64,000 nt of DNA. Source: Ceratodon purpureus (Eukaryota; Streptophyta; Bryopsida; Pseudoditrichales; Ditrichaceae). Both the position numbers and the translations under genes were made by a program. The notes under the pieces were generated by a model. The model made no database searches and had not been told where the DNA came from. It worked only from the letters and a program-made list of their open reading frames with translations. Shown piece by piece: positions 23,758-35,431 of the stretch. Location of the stretch: contig CM026426.1 of NCBI GenBank assembly GCA_014871385.1, positions 59,434,084 through 59,498,083 on the forward strand, written 5' to 3'. The number at the start of each line of letters is the position of its first letter. Within the stretch, counting starts at the first letter, position 1.

Positions 23758-24471
23758 TCATTTTTTGAACCATTCGCACAAATAATCCTCCTCAGGTCGT
23801 TGGCTTAGTTTATCTGCCAATTGTTTGAACCTGTCATAGAATTTATCTACGGGCTCGTTTCTTTCTTGGGATATACTGCCTAAGGCCCGCAATATTTCAG
23901 AGCTTGTTTTGAGTTTTCTAAATTTCTGTAGAAAACTACGCTCCATATCGTCCCAGGTTGAATTCATATGATCGGTTTCAAAATCAATGTACCAGTTAAT
24001 GTGGTTCCGTTGGAGAGTGGTCCCAAAAATGTTTTGCAAGTCTGCCGGGTTATTAATCCCATTGGTGCGTGCAATAACCTTGAATCGGCGTATATGCCAA
24101 TCAGGATCTCCTGATTCATCAAAAACAGGGTAGGGAATTTTGGGCAACTTGGCTTGTCTTTCATGGTCGCTGCCAGTGGTGGTTGCAGTGAGGTTTCCCC
24201 TGGGTAGAGTGGCTGACCGCAGCGGTTCTACCGGAGCCTCGGAGGTCTGGGGGTATATTTGGTTGGCTCCAAGAGTTCTGCTGTCTTGTAAGGTCTGGTA
24301 CTGATTGCTAAGCAGTTCAATCTTAGCATTGGTTTCGTCATTTTTGGCGACTAGGTCAGTCATTTGTTGTTTCATCCATTGTAGGAATTCTTTTGTGACA
24401 TCTGGGTCATCTTGTTGGGCAGTTTCTTCTGCCTCGGAATTTCTTTCTGAGGTGACTTTTCTGGGTGGCAT
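23758..24471 (-). CDS. gag N-terminal part of retrotransposon I
   Basis: Begins MPPRK after the primer-binding site. It has a short coiled coil and then the retrotransposon gag capsid-like region (YPVFDESGDPDWHIRRFKV ... KLSQRPEEDYLCEW). It stops at a TGA at 23758-23760, where retrotransposon II has a Gly codon. The frame reopens at once and is the same as that of pol, so gag and pol were one frame before this mutation. Confidence 0.88.
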   Translation of the reverse strand: MPPRKVTSERNSEAEETAQQDDPDVTKEFLQWMKQQMTDLVAKNDETNAKIELLSNQYQTLQDSRTLGANQIYPQTSEAPVEPLRSATLPRGNLTATTTGSDHERQAKLPKIPYPVFDESGDPDWHIRRFKVIARTNGINNPADLQNIFGTTLQRNHINWYIDFETDHMNSTWDDMERSFLQKFRKLKTSSEILRALGSISQERNEPVDKFYDRFKQLADKLSQRPEEDYLCEWFKK

Positions 24472-24518
24472 GGTGTTGTACTAAAAAAGACTGGGAAGCT
24501 TGGGTGTTATCTCAACAT

Positions 24519-24540
24519 TCCATCCCCAGCATGGTCGCCA
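24519..24540 (-). other. Primer-binding site of retrotransposon I
   Basis: Read on the minus strand, TGGCGACCATGCTGGGGATG follows the 5' LTR after three bases. TGG plus complementarity to a tRNA 3' end is standard. I did not assign the tRNA. Retrotransposon II uses almost the same site. Confidence 0.8.
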
Positions 24541-24543
24541 AAA

Positions 24544-25271
24544 TGTTAGGCTGGGTCTTAGGCATGGAGAAGTGAGATATCCCAAAGTAGTTCCTAGGGG
24601 ACCGAGGATTACCCACGGTACAGGGGCTCGCAACAGACTAAGTGATACTTGGGGTGAGGTGTAGTCAGGCCAGGGGAGGTTTGCAACCTTACCCAGTAAT
24701 ATTATAATAACCCCAGGGTCCTAGGCAGCCAAGGTCGGTCCTAAAGAAAGGCCGTGGGGCTTCGGGGCAGTAGCAACCCCGTTTCCACGTATCCTTTTTA
24801 GAACCTTCAGACTACACGTAAGAGGGGTCAGAGGAGAATTCTGAGCTATGCCTAAGATTGCACAAATATCAGAGACGAGGAGTATAGTGCAGTAAGAGCA
24901 GGATTGGTAACCAAGTACAGACAAGGGAGAGACGACACAAGACTTAGGAAAGTAAAGTAGGAACACCAAGGAGCAGCAAGGGAATAAGGAGCACCAAGAG
25001 TCAGCCAAGCATTACAAGGAAATTACTTAGCATAGATCAAGTTTGTATTAGCCAAAGAGGAGACAGGCGGGGTTCAGCTCGAGAGCTTAAGTCCAGTCCT
25101 AATACAAAATTCAGAGAGCGAGAGCCACTGTTCCCCTACCCCCTTTTATACTAAGGCTATCTACCAGTTTTACTACAGTCTACTGGCAGTGCCGCCGTTG
25201 ATTCTACTGCCTGGCTACCATGATCGCTATTTACTGTCCCCCTGACTCCCATGTTACCTTGGCCGGTAACA
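24544..25271 (-). repeat. 5' LTR of retrotransposon I
   Basis: 728 bp, TG...CA ends, near-identical partner at 15759-16486. The promoter for the element should lie here, read on the minus strand. Confidence 0.95.
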
Positions 25272-25276
25272 TCAAG

Positions 25277-25450
25277 GTGGTTGCTAATGGAGATCTTCGA
25301 AATTATGTCGAGTCGAACAGAATAGGAGTCCCCCCAATGTCCGACGATGATCCACTATTCAACCATATTTTAGAGGGAATGGCCGTTTCTACAAGGAACG
25401 TGGGTACTGTGTATAATGTTTGCGGGGTTAGCAATCCTCGGCAAAATTGA
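25277..25450 (+). CDS. Gene A exon 6 (3' part): end of HAD domain
   Basis: After removal of retrotransposon I and one TCAAG copy, LSNLVK joins directly in frame to VVANGDLRNYVES. This matches the paralogue in unit B (LPWLETMFK ... VQKYVRN), so the two halves were one exon. The frame ends at TGA 25448-25450. The full spliced protein would be about 1768 residues. An A-family palindrome lies just downstream at 25469-25489. Confidence 0.82.
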   Translation: MVANGDLRNYVESNRIGVPPMSDDDPLFNHILEGMAVSTRNVGTVYNVCGVSNPRQN

Positions 25451-25632
25451 ACAATGATTGAGAAGACGCTGGCTCACAGTGAGCTAAACTATGGACAAAC
25501 TTGTAAATGCTTTTGTAAATGTTTATGTAAATGTTAATGTTTTTCTCTTCGGGTTATTAATGGATTTTGTGAGGTTTGCAATTTGTCTTAATACTAATTG
25601 GCCTGTCTCACCGATGTGTAATTGTTCTTCAG

Positions 25633-26430
25633 GTTCAGCCACTGCACTCTATTTCTGGTGGGTCTGATTGCAGGTTTGGTGATTCTTTCGGCCTTACGTC
25701 GAATAATTCAAGTGGGCAGTTGGTTGGTACATGCTCTATATCTGAAGGGGAGGCTCTCGGAGTACAACAATATTCGAAGCCCTTCTTGTTGTTTTCTGCC
25801 ACAGACGCTGCTTCTGCAGCTATAGATTTTTCAAGGGGAGATGTGGAGCAAGACGTTGTAAACAATCCTCCTAGCAGTGGAGGTGGTCGAATCACAGTGT
25901 CGTCACCTTCCCCTTTGAAATCGGTTGGAAGGTTTAAACCTAGGCGGGAATGTTCTACTTCTCCCGCACCTCAAAAGTCTATGATCCCTTAGAGACAATT
26001 GTACGAGGTTCTTCCACCTAAAATTGTACTTCCCAGGGTGGAAATAGCCAGTAAGCCTTTTGTTCACAGTGAGCAAATTCTAGAGACTAGGTCAGTAGGA
26101 AGAAGCATTTCTAGAACCATGCCTAATCGTGAGCCCAACTTAGGAGAACTTGATGTTTCACGCTTGGGAATATCAACAGTGCCAACTATTGCTCCGAAAC
26201 CCCCGAGATTATCTAGATTCCAGCCTACCAGTTCTTGTTCTTCTACAGGTCCGGATCTCGCAACACTTAAGCGACAAATGAGAGATTCCTTAGCTCATCC
26301 TATTCTTCGGCTACAAACAAAGACTTCAGCTTTTGCTGAATCATACCCTACGACCGTTTCGGGGAGAAGCGACATCATGAAGGCCTTGGAGGACCTGAAA
26401 GCGAAGAGAGAGAAGAAATCTTTAGCATAG
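25633..26430 (+). CDS. Unrecognised Ser/Pro-rich ORF at the end of unit A, with one TAG
   Basis: Starts at a good acceptor (TTGTTCTTCAG) and is open to TAG 25990-25992; the same frame is open again to TAG 26428-26430. The protein is rich in Ser, Pro and Arg with a basic C-terminus (LEDLKAKREKKSLA) and no recognised domain. A degenerate palindrome at 26059-26079 is in frame (VHSEQ). An AATAAA-like signal (CCAATAAACAA) follows near 26490. It could be a 3' exon of gene A skipped by readthrough, or a separate gene whose first exon I cannot see. Confidence 0.45.
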
Positions 26431-26997
26431 ATTTCTAGTAGCGAACTCAATTATACCATGTCTTTGCTCATTTATTATTCCATTTCCAATAAACAAACTG
26501 ATATTGTATTGTATCATTTCAATATATTTATTATTTTAATAGTTCTGGTTGGAATGTTTAGCTTTTACTTAAGCTGGCTGTCCACTGGTTTGTTCTACCT
26601 TGTTTACAATGGTGTAAATTGTATCTGAAGTCCTTTTAGCTCACAGTGAGCTGATCGATGACGTCAATTTGAATATGGAATTTTGATCTCTTCTATGCAT
26701 TGTATTTTTCATGACTTGGGTATGTTCGTTGAAAGTTTAACACAAACAAACGCGAATTTGTCTTTACCCTAAAGTTTTGAAGACTAGTACACACTAATGA
26801 TTACACCAACTTAATTAGTTCAATGCTATCAATATGGACAAGTTAGTTCAATGTTAGGAATTATTTAGTTCAATGTTAGGGATTATTTAGCTCATTGTTG
26901 ACTTGAAAATAGATTTAGCTCATAGTAAGGGACATCCTAGAAACTAGGGATTTTAGTCCCATAAACAGCATTTTGTCCCAATTTAATGAATATGGTG
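26431..26997 (+). other. Right end region of unit A
   Basis: Non-coding. It holds A-family palindromes at 26635-26655 and 26914-26934 and a half copy near 26886, and none occurs to the right of these. The junction with the Ty3 III protease remnant lies between about 26935 and 26998. I could not define a terminal repeat, because the partner end is outside the window. Confidence 0.5.
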
Positions 26998-28851
26998 TTA
27001 AGTGCTTTTAACACGACTTATATTACTACCTTTTATATGAGACATGTTTTCCATTAATTCCTCAGAATCACTCAAATATTGAGGTTCTAATTCCGACTCA
27101 ATTTCGGCTGTTACATTAAGTACTAACGAATTTTCCCATGCTAAAATAGCATCATCTGAATCTACGTCATTATTCAAAAAGGAAAATTCTCCAGGTCCTA
27201 AACATCTTGACTCATGCATTTTCTCTTGTTCTACTACTTTAGTACTGTCACTATTTGTATCATTTGAGGCTTCAGAAGTGACATCTGTATCCTCTTCTTG
27301 AGTCTCACCATAATATTTAACTAGAAACATTGGTAAAACAACCCGTTTCCCTTTTGCTTTTATAGTTGATGTTCCCTTTCCCCAATCATCTTTAGCTCTA
27401 GCAAATTTAAGCCATGGACGACCTAGTAATATTGGATATGTTGATATAAATTCACTCACTTTAAAGATTATGTAATTAATCTTAAAGTTAAGTCCTCCTA
27501 TAGTTGTAACTATTCCTCTTAAAATATCCAATGGTACTACTCAACTTTGATCTGCCATTCTTAAGATGATAGGGGTGGAAGTCATATGAGTTAATCCTAG
27601 TTCTTCCATAGTATCAACATTCATTAAGTGGACACTAGAACCGCTATCTACTTGGACTCCTTCAATTAGAGAACCTCTATGATTACATCAACAGTTGGTG
27701 CTCCAGGATCCAAGGATATATCATGAACATCTACAATTTTACTCCTTTTTCTAATCAAAGAAGAACTTAATTCCCCTCTATACTTAGGTGCTATTGCTAA
27801 CAATTGCCTTAAAGAAATGTCAGGTTGGATTTTATCCATATTAGTTAAGATATCATATGGATTCATTCCCTCTGACAATTTCATAGTACGATTATATTTC
27901 CTTTTCTTAGGATAGTTGGTGTTTCTTTTAGTTTCTTTTTAGGTGGTCTATAAACGTAGGCAATGAATTAGAAGTACTAGGCAAATTAGCAAAATTATTT
28001 GGTAAATCTTGAGGTAATACAGTAGTTTCTTCAATTGGTTGTTTACCTTTATCCTTATCCTTAGGTTCTTGTAGTGGTATTGTTTTCTCAATATTTATAG
28101 GAATGTTCGGAGGTATTGAAGGAAGTATAGGTTTAGATTTTACAACATCCTTCTCCTTAATTCGTTTTGAAGGTGTGTTGTTTTTTCTTACTCTACTACT
28201 TCTATAATCACTATCAGAACTACTATGTTGATCACTTTCAACAATAGCCTTTTTGGCTTGTGCACGTGTCACATAAACCTCGTGAGGTTTATCTCTCTCA
28301 TATTCTGTAATTTGATTCACATTCCTCGAATTTTAAATTTCACTAAATTGAACACTCTTTACAGGTGCTGGAGCTGTACAATTATTTGCTATATGACCAC
28401 TTTGTTTACACCTCCCACATAAAGGATTATGCCCAATTTGCTTCTTTGGATTTAGACAATCTCTTGCCATATGTCCTAATTCTTGACAGTTATAACACAC
28501 TAAGTGTTTTCCTTTCTCAAGAGTTCCATATCTATAAGTATTAGGATTAGTAAACGGTCCATTCCACACAGGTGCAGCATTATGGGTATCATTCCACCTT
28601 GGCCTTCCATCCCCTGGTCTATAAGGTGGTCCCACATTTGGTCTAGTAAACGGACGTTTTGAAGTCACATTATAAGGTGCTTTGTTATTATTTGTCCCGT
28701 TTGCCTGCATATTAAAACTTACTGTAGCTACTACTTTTCCCAAATTCCAACATTTAGATACATCATGAGGTCCTCCACAAAAACTACATTTAGGTTTATT
28801 ACTAAATTCCCCACCTATCGGAGTAGAACACTCATTGGAAAGGTGTCCATG
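26998..28851 (-). pseudogene. Ty3 element III: gag C-terminus and protease remnant
   Basis: Minus-strand decayed coding sequence. From high to low coordinate: a second gag zinc finger (CSFCGGPHDVSKC), two more CCHC knuckles (CYNCQELGHMARDC and CGRCKQSGHIANNC), a charged spacer with frameshifts near 28325 and 27920, then an aspartic protease (VDSGSSVHLM) with a TGA near 27540, ending in YPILLGRPWL and an acidic tail. No reverse transcriptase or integrase follows; unit A adjoins instead. The 5' half of the same element lies at 58460-63480, beyond unit B. Confidence 0.82.
28844..28851. repeat. Candidate target-site duplication of unit B, left
   Basis: TGTCCATG here matches TGTCCATT at 58459-58466: seven identical bases, eight with one mismatch. 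It lies directly outside the left inverted repeat. Confidence 0.8.
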
Positions 28852-28879
28852 TATGCCACATTTAAGTAAATCCGGACTT
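28852..28879 (+). repeat. Left terminal inverted repeat of unit B (28 bp)
   Basis: Begins TATGCCACATTTAAG and ends CCGGACTT. It is a perfect inverted match to 58431-58458. Similarity stops abruptly at the inner edge. Confidence 0.9.
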
Positions 28880-29152
28880 TCAATAGTCCAGATTGGTCAA
28901 AGTCCAACTGAAATATGATGGGTAGGGTGAATCGTAGGATCATATGATCCAGCAAAGACCTAACCGTTTTATGAAATTGAGAGAGACCATTAAGGTTAGA
29001 AATGCTTAATACAGCAAACATTGCTCGGGATTAAGTGCGAAACTTATCAAGCATGTGGATATTAAAGATTGGCAACTTGTAAAACACCGTAAGATCCTAC
29101 TATCCATGGTAAGTAGGTATATATAAACACTTCACGTTAGAACATTACATAA

Positions 29153-29157
29153 ACAGT
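29153..29157. repeat. Target-site duplication ACAGT (left) of retrotransposon II
   Basis: Repeated at 38065-38069 after the 3' LTR. Confidence 0.85.
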
Positions 29158-29814
29158 TGTTACCTACAACAGCCACGGCAATCAAGGTAACCAGGGGCGG
29201 TGAAGACTAGCAGTTAAAGGAAGGAGCAGGCAAAGCAGAGAAGTCGTAGTTGTAGCACAAAGATAGGACAGAACTTAGTATAAACAGAGTAGCTAGTGGA
29301 AAGCTTACACTCTTCACTTTTGTGACAATGTTGAGTCAGGACTCTTAGTACGCTTGTTTTTCCTTGTAAGCTGGGGCTCCGTTGCTCCACGATGCCCATG
29401 GGTGTCTCGGATAATAGACCCTCTCTCGCTTTGCTTGCACTTGCTCTGTTCTGTCTCTTGCTCTCTGTGCTGCTTGCTTAACCCTAGTCTGACCTTGTTT
29501 GGGCAAGTTATCTCTCTCTACCTTTTGCCTCGTCCTACCACCCAGTCGGTTCTCCTTCTTGAGACTAGGAACTGTTCCGTTCTTCATCACTCGGGTACCT
29601 GGCAACCTTCGCTTGATCTCATTCGCCTTGGATCCCAGGTCTGCCTTGACGAACCTCCAACGGTTCTAGTCCTGGCTCCGGGACCCCCCTTTGTTCCCAT
29701 GACCGTACAGTTCCTCCTAAGACCCTGTGACCGTGTACCCTGGTTATAGGAGTTCACGGTCTCCTTGGTTCTAACCGCACCTCTAGCAACTCCATCCGTT
29801 CAGCCCAGATAACA
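29158..29814 (+). repeat. 5' LTR of retrotransposon II
   Basis: 657 bp from TGTTACC to ATAACA. About 99 percent identical by eye to 37408-38064. Confidence 0.94.
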
Positions 29815-29817
29815 TTT

Positions 29818-29839
29818 TGGCGACCATGCTGTGGATGGA
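29818..29839 (+). other. Primer-binding site of retrotransposon II
   Basis: TGGCGACCATGCTGTGGATG begins three bases after the LTR. It differs by one base from the site of retrotransposon I. Confidence 0.8.
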
Positions 29840-29887
29840 TTGCTGAGGTATTTCAAGTTCTTCTTGAAAATTTAAAAACCGCTTACC

Positions 29888-31207
29888 ATGCCTCCCAGAA
29901 AACTCCCCCTAGATCGGATCATCGAAGCAGAGGACGCTACTCAACAAGATGACCCTGAATCTACGAAAGATTTCTTTGTATGGATGAAACAACAGATGAC
30001 CGAGTTGGTAGCCAAAAATGAGGCCACTAATGCTAAGTTGGAATTACTTAGCGCACAGTATCACACCCTCCAAGAGAGTAGAACACACGAGGCCATTAAT
30101 GCTACGCCCCAGGCCTCAGAAGCTCTCCCTGAAGCACTAAGATCTCCCACGATTCCAAGGGATAACCACACAGCGGCTACTCTTCCTAGCCAAGGTGATA
30201 CAAGTAAAACTGTTAAGTACCCCAAGATCTCTTACCCCGTGTTCGACGAATCAGGAGACCCTGATTGGCACGTCCGGAGATTTAAGGTTATAGCTAGAAC
30301 TAATGAAGTCACCAATAATGAAGACCTCTAGAATATTTTTGAAACCACGCTTCAGGGTAACCACATCAATTGGTATATTGATTTTGAGACGAAACACTCA
30401 CACGCTACCTGGGATGACATGGAACGGAGTTTTCTGCATAAATTCAAAAAATTGAAAACTAGTTCAGAAGTCCTCCGCGCTTTAGGCAGCATTACCCAGG
30501 ATAAAAACAAACCAGTAGATAAATTCTACGACAGATTTAACCAGCTTGCCGACAAATTAAGTCAGCGCCCTGAAGAAGATTACCTCTGTGAGTGGTTCAA
30601 GAAGGGTCTGTTTCCATGGATACAACAGGGCATTGTGATCCGCGGTGTTAAAACTTTGCATGACATCCTGACTGCAGCAAATGATATTAGCAGAGAGCTA
30701 GGAGCCTTAAACCGAGTACTGGCACCCCTGTTACCTTTACCCAACCTACGACTAGAAACTAGGCCCCCCTTGGCTCCTTGTTCCAGCTGTGGAAAAATAC
30801 ATGGAGGACGCTGCTGGTACGCTAACACCTCACCACGACCTGAGGATACCCGACGCCGTCGGCCTACCGCGGCAACCATATACCCTGAAGAAATAAACGT
30901 AGATGCATTTCAACCTAGCCAAGGGGATGCGTGCTGGGAATGTGGTTCGTTAAATCATAAACGAGGCCAGTGCCCTCAGTTACACCAGCGATGGGCTCAG
31001 TATCGTTCCAACCCAGGCCAGCAAGGAACCATGGAAAATCCAAAGGGACCTGGAACTCCTAGAAGGGGCGGAGTCACACTAACTGAAGTACACGGAGTGG
31101 AAACGAGTGTGTCGACTATTAGTACTGCAGTAGTAACGACCCGATCCAAGGCTCCCACGGAAAATCACGTGGTGGAACACCGCAAACCTTTTTCAGAAAA
31201 TCACTGA
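29888..31207 (+). pseudogene. gag of retrotransposon II
   Basis: Starts MPPRK like element I. It has the same capsid-like region and two zinc knuckles near 30780-30980 (CSSCGKIHGGRC and CWECGSLNHKRGQC). A TAG at 30329-30331 replaces the Gln codon of element I, and a TGA at 31205-31207 replaces a Trp codon. The frame is otherwise open. Confidence 0.88.
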
Positions 31208-34200
31208 GAAAGACTCCATAGGATACAACAGGACTTACAAGAAGGACTAGAAAATTCACATACATTTTCACCTTTGCAGCAGATCTTAGACGATACGAAT
31301 GTTACTATCACATTATCCAAGTTGATCAAGTTAAGCCCTGAACTCCAAGAATACCTACAATAGACAGCCATACCTGAAGGAACAACCGACCCAGAAGTCA
31401 TTGAAGTTAATGCTACTACTCTGGACCTAGATGCCGCGGTAATCCATTTACAACTAGGGACTCATGAAGTAGCCAATGTATTGGTAGATGGAGGCTCTGG
31501 AGTGAACGTCATGAGCAATCATCTGAGAAAACAATTGGGACTACCCTCACCACGGTTGGCCCAGTTCATCCTACGAATGGCGAATGATGCCCTAGTAACA
31601 CCATTGGGTATCTTGTCCACAGTAGCCATTACCACACATGGTGTGTCGACACCAGCCACTTTTGTCATCATTGAAATGCCAGATAGTAGTAATTTTCCGG
31701 TAATCTTGGGACGGCCTTGGTTGAGAGACATGAATGCCATCCACGACTGGTCTAGAAATCAGATACGGATACTATGCCACGGGAAAACAGTCGTAATTCC
31801 CGTAGATAGCTGCATCACCAAGGCTCGAGCCAACCAGATTCGACACAATGCGGGAACTAACTAGGCCGGTGGACTATCACCCAAACAAGAAGCCATGGTG
31901 TTTCAGGCCAACCCTGATTTAATCCTAGTAGCGGAAATACATTTGGCCTGCATGGTGGCTGAACAAGACCAAATGGATATACCACCTCATTTTTCCTAGG
32001 AACTTCAAGAAAACATTACAGTTAACGCCGTCCCTGCCAACCAAACCTTGCAGAACGAAATAATTACAGGATGGTCCCATGGAGCCAAGGACAAGGTCGA
32101 GTTAGTAAACCTGGGAACAGACGAAAAACCAAAATACATCAAGATCAACGCTGACGCTCCCAAATCCATCAAACAAGCCGCGATTGCCCTATTCCATGAA
32201 TATCAGGATATTTTCGCTTGGGGCCATGAAGATCTCAAGGGAATACCTGCAACCTTGGCAGAACATACCATAGATTTGGTACCAAATGCAACCCCGGTAC
32301 AGCAACGGAGATACAGAATGAACCCCAATTATGCGGGAAGAGTCAAGGCCGAGTTAGACAAAATCTTGAAGGCCAAGTTTATTTCGCCAGTGGACTCCGC
32401 TCCCTGGCTGTCTCCCATGGTTATTATTCCCAAGAAAAATGGGACATTAAGAATTTGCGTAGATTTTTGCAAATTAAATGCAGCCACAAAAAAGGACCAC
32501 TACCCCTTGCCTTACATGGAAGAAATTATAGATGAAGTGGCAGGCCATGAAATGTATTCATTTTTAGACTGTTTTTCAGGATATTACCAAGTTGCCATGG
32601 CTGAGCAGGATAAAAATAAAACGGCATTTTCTACTGAATGGGGGCCGTATCAGTTTGAAAGAATGCCTTTTGGAGCCAAAAATGCCCCTATGACATTCCA
32701 ACGTGTCATGGAATTAATATTCGGGCCATACTTGAAAAGATTTTTTCGGATTTACTTAGACGATGGAACGGTTTATGGCCACATTAAAGATCACATTTTT
32801 CAACTCCGGCAAATATTTGAAGCTTGCCGTGCTAATGGAGTAAGTCTCAATGCTGAGAAATGCATGTTCCTTTTCTTTGCTGAAGTAATCCTGGGGTACA
32901 TTGTTTGTAAGTACGGAAAACTCCCTGATCCCGAAAAAATCAAGGACATCTTGGAAATCACCCCACCCAAGGATCAAAAGGGCATTCAACGCCTGTTAGG
33001 ACTCTCACAATTCAATGGAATATACATAGAAAAGTTAGCACATATAACCGCTCCAATCACGGCTTTAAATCATGCCAAATACAAGTATCCCCAAGACTGG
33101 ACCCAAGAAGCCCAGGCCGCCCTTAAAAAAATTAAGCTAGCTTATTCCCGTGCTCCCATTCTCATTGCGCTAGACTGGTCCAAACCATTCCATGTTCATA
33201 CAGACGCATCCAATATTGCCGTGGGAGTCATGCTAGCCCAAAATTTAAATGGAAAATATGACCAACCAGTGGCTTACGCCAGTCGCCTATTAAACCAAGC
33301 AGAAAAGAATTATTCTACAACTGAACGAGAAGCCTTGGCCATGATTTATGCTGTTAAAAAATTTCGACACTATTTACTTGGAAACAAGTTCCGCTTCATG
33401 GTAGACCATCACAGCTTGTCCTACTTGGTAAATCAGCCCTTGGTGACAGGCCGCGTTGCTCGCTGGATAATGATCCTCCTGGAGTATGATTTTGAGGTAG
33501 TTTATGTCCCCGGTAAACGTCACATAGTAGCTGACTATCTATCCAGGGACTCCAAGGCTACCGAGGAGGGAATTGATGATTCGTTCAATGAATCTTACAT
33601 TCAGACTGCGAGTTTGGAAGTTGATATCCCTGGTGATTGGCGGGGAGACATAATGAGATATCTCACTCAAGGCACTACATCCCCAGGACTTTCTGGTACT
33701 AGACGGGTTAGCTTTGTCCGATCAACCCTGCCATACACAGTCGTCCAAGGGCAACTTTACAGACGCGGCCCCGATAATGAAACACGACTCTGTGTACCGA
33801 CAGGAGAAGAACAGAACATTATAGCTATTCTCCATGACAGCCCAGCCGGGGGCCATCAAGGCCCAGAAACCACGATTAAAAAGATTTTGGGGGCCCGCTA
33901 CTGGTGGCCAACACTGCACAAGGATGTCCACGCCCATGTTAAAAATTGTCATGCATGTCAGATTTCTACAACAAATTTTCAACATCAGGGCCGAGTTCCC
34001 TTAAAATCAATCCCACCGTTAGGACCATTCCAACGCTGGGGGCTGGATTTCGTTGGTCCCATTCGTCCTGCAACAAAGCAGGGCTATAAATACATCCTGG
34101 TAGCCACGGATTATACCACAAAATGGGTTGAGGCCAAGCCCTTGAGAACCAATACTGCCGTGGTTACCGCATCTTTCATATATGACAATATTATTACACG

Positions 34201-35431
34201 TTTTGGCTGCCCCTTGGAAATTGTATCGGACCAAGGTAGTCACTTTGTTAATGCGGTTATTGAGGACTTGTTAGATAACCACATCATCAAGCACCGGACC
34301 AGCACTGTCTACTACCCCCAAGGGAACGGCCAGGCCGAATCTACTAACAAAACCTTGATCAACATGCTAAGAAGGTTCATCCATGCTAACCAGAGTGATT
34401 GGGATGATTGCTTACCAGCTGCCCTATGGGCTTATCGTGTAGCCACGAAAACCGCGACTCAGGTTAGCCCGTTCGAAATGGTCTATGGAACCCAGCCCTT
34501 ATTACCCACGGAATACATAGCTCCTACTTTCCAATCGTTACAGACAAAGGATTTTGCGCCTCATAGAGTTTTAGCTGCTCGTCTCCAGGACATCCATCAT
34601 ATAGAAGAAATCAGGGCTCTAGCAATTAAAAACATCCAAAACAGGCAGGAACTAACAGCAAAACACTTCCAGTCCACCAAGCCAGTCAGGGTTTTTCAGA
34701 AAGGTGACCAAGTGTTATGGTGCCCCAGGGACTCCAAGTTACGAAAAACAAAATTCGAATCCATTTGGCATAGGCCGTACAGGGTACAGTTAGCACTCCC
34801 TGATAACACCGTGTTGCTCGTTAATTGTGAGAATTTTGATCACCATGCAACCATCGTCAATTCCACTAAATTAAAACACTACCATACGGCACAACCAACC
34901 ACAACGCCCACGCTTAGCCTTGGAGACATTTACAAAAAATTAGCCACTGAAGCCCACGCAAATTTGGAGGACGCGGATAATTTAGATCCTGAACCCAAGG
35001 AATCCACTGCCAACGTGGAAATTCATGTTAGTCACATCCGGGTCTGCCTTCCAGTTGGCCAGGGACACCTTGGATGTCATGACAATGGGTCACAATCAAG
35101 TTCCCCTAGTCCCCGCATCATTAGGCCCCCGCCGCCACTATCATCGCCACCCTGTGGACTAGACAACCTACACTATGCCAGCCCCTGCCCCTCCCCATCA
35201 CTCCAGTCGAGGCCGCCAAGGATCCAGGGACTATCATCAGCTCACCAAGGGTCGCTTCAATTCTCTGTTCCTCTCTCACCATGCCCTTGTCTTCTTCCTC
35301 CCTGGGTTTCCATGCGCACTGGCTCCTTTGTGGTCACCCTCCATAGCGTCCCTCGGCATTTTGTTTCTCCACAGCTTCCTCATGCTCTCCTTCTTCCCTG
35401 GACCTTCCCCACAGTACGCCCAGTGTTAGTC
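31208..35431 (+). pseudogene. pol (PR-RT-RH-INT) of retrotransposon II
   Basis: Protease with VDGGSG near 31485. TAG codons at 31361 (Gln in element I), 31862 (Trp) and 31998 (Lys) precede the reverse transcriptase. From 32048 the frame is fully open: RT with IYLDDG near 32750, RNase H (HTDASN) near 33200, integrase HHCC finger near 33830-33960, and core DFVGP, DQGSHF and GQAEST near 34050-34330. The integrase C-terminal region runs into a Pro/Ser-rich stretch that continues in frame into the extra ORF. Confidence 0.92.

Larger units (their letters stand above)
15759..25271 (-). mobile_element. Ty3/gypsy LTR retrotransposon I, complete, minus orientation
   Basis: A 9.5-kb element with 728-bp LTRs (15759-16486 and 24544-25271) that start TGTTAG and end TAACA, flanked by TCAAG. 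I saw one difference between the LTRs, so insertion was recent. In minus-strand order: 5' LTR, primer-binding site, gag, protease, reverse transcriptase, RNase H, integrase, an extra 3' ORF, polypurine tract, 3' LTR. It is defective: TGA in gag near 23758, a frameshift in integrase near 19950, TAG in the extra ORF at 17925. It splits the HAD exon of gene A and contains no A-family palindrome, so it came after those spread. Confidence 0.95.

Noticed and set aside
26935-26997. A defined right inverted repeat of unit A
   Set aside because: A weak likeness (TTAAATTGGGAC against GTAAATCCGGAC of the B ends) needs an indel and has no visible partner.
28852-28879. The 28-bp inverted repeat as ordinary gag sequence duplicated by chance
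   Set aside because: It can be read as codons in gag, but removing the whole segment with one duplication copy gives a continuous knuckle frame, and the direct repeats lie exactly outside both copies.
29354-29749. LTR ORFs (131 and 86 codons) as genes
   Set aside because: They occur identically in both LTR copies of retrotransposon II and are frames through LTR sequence.
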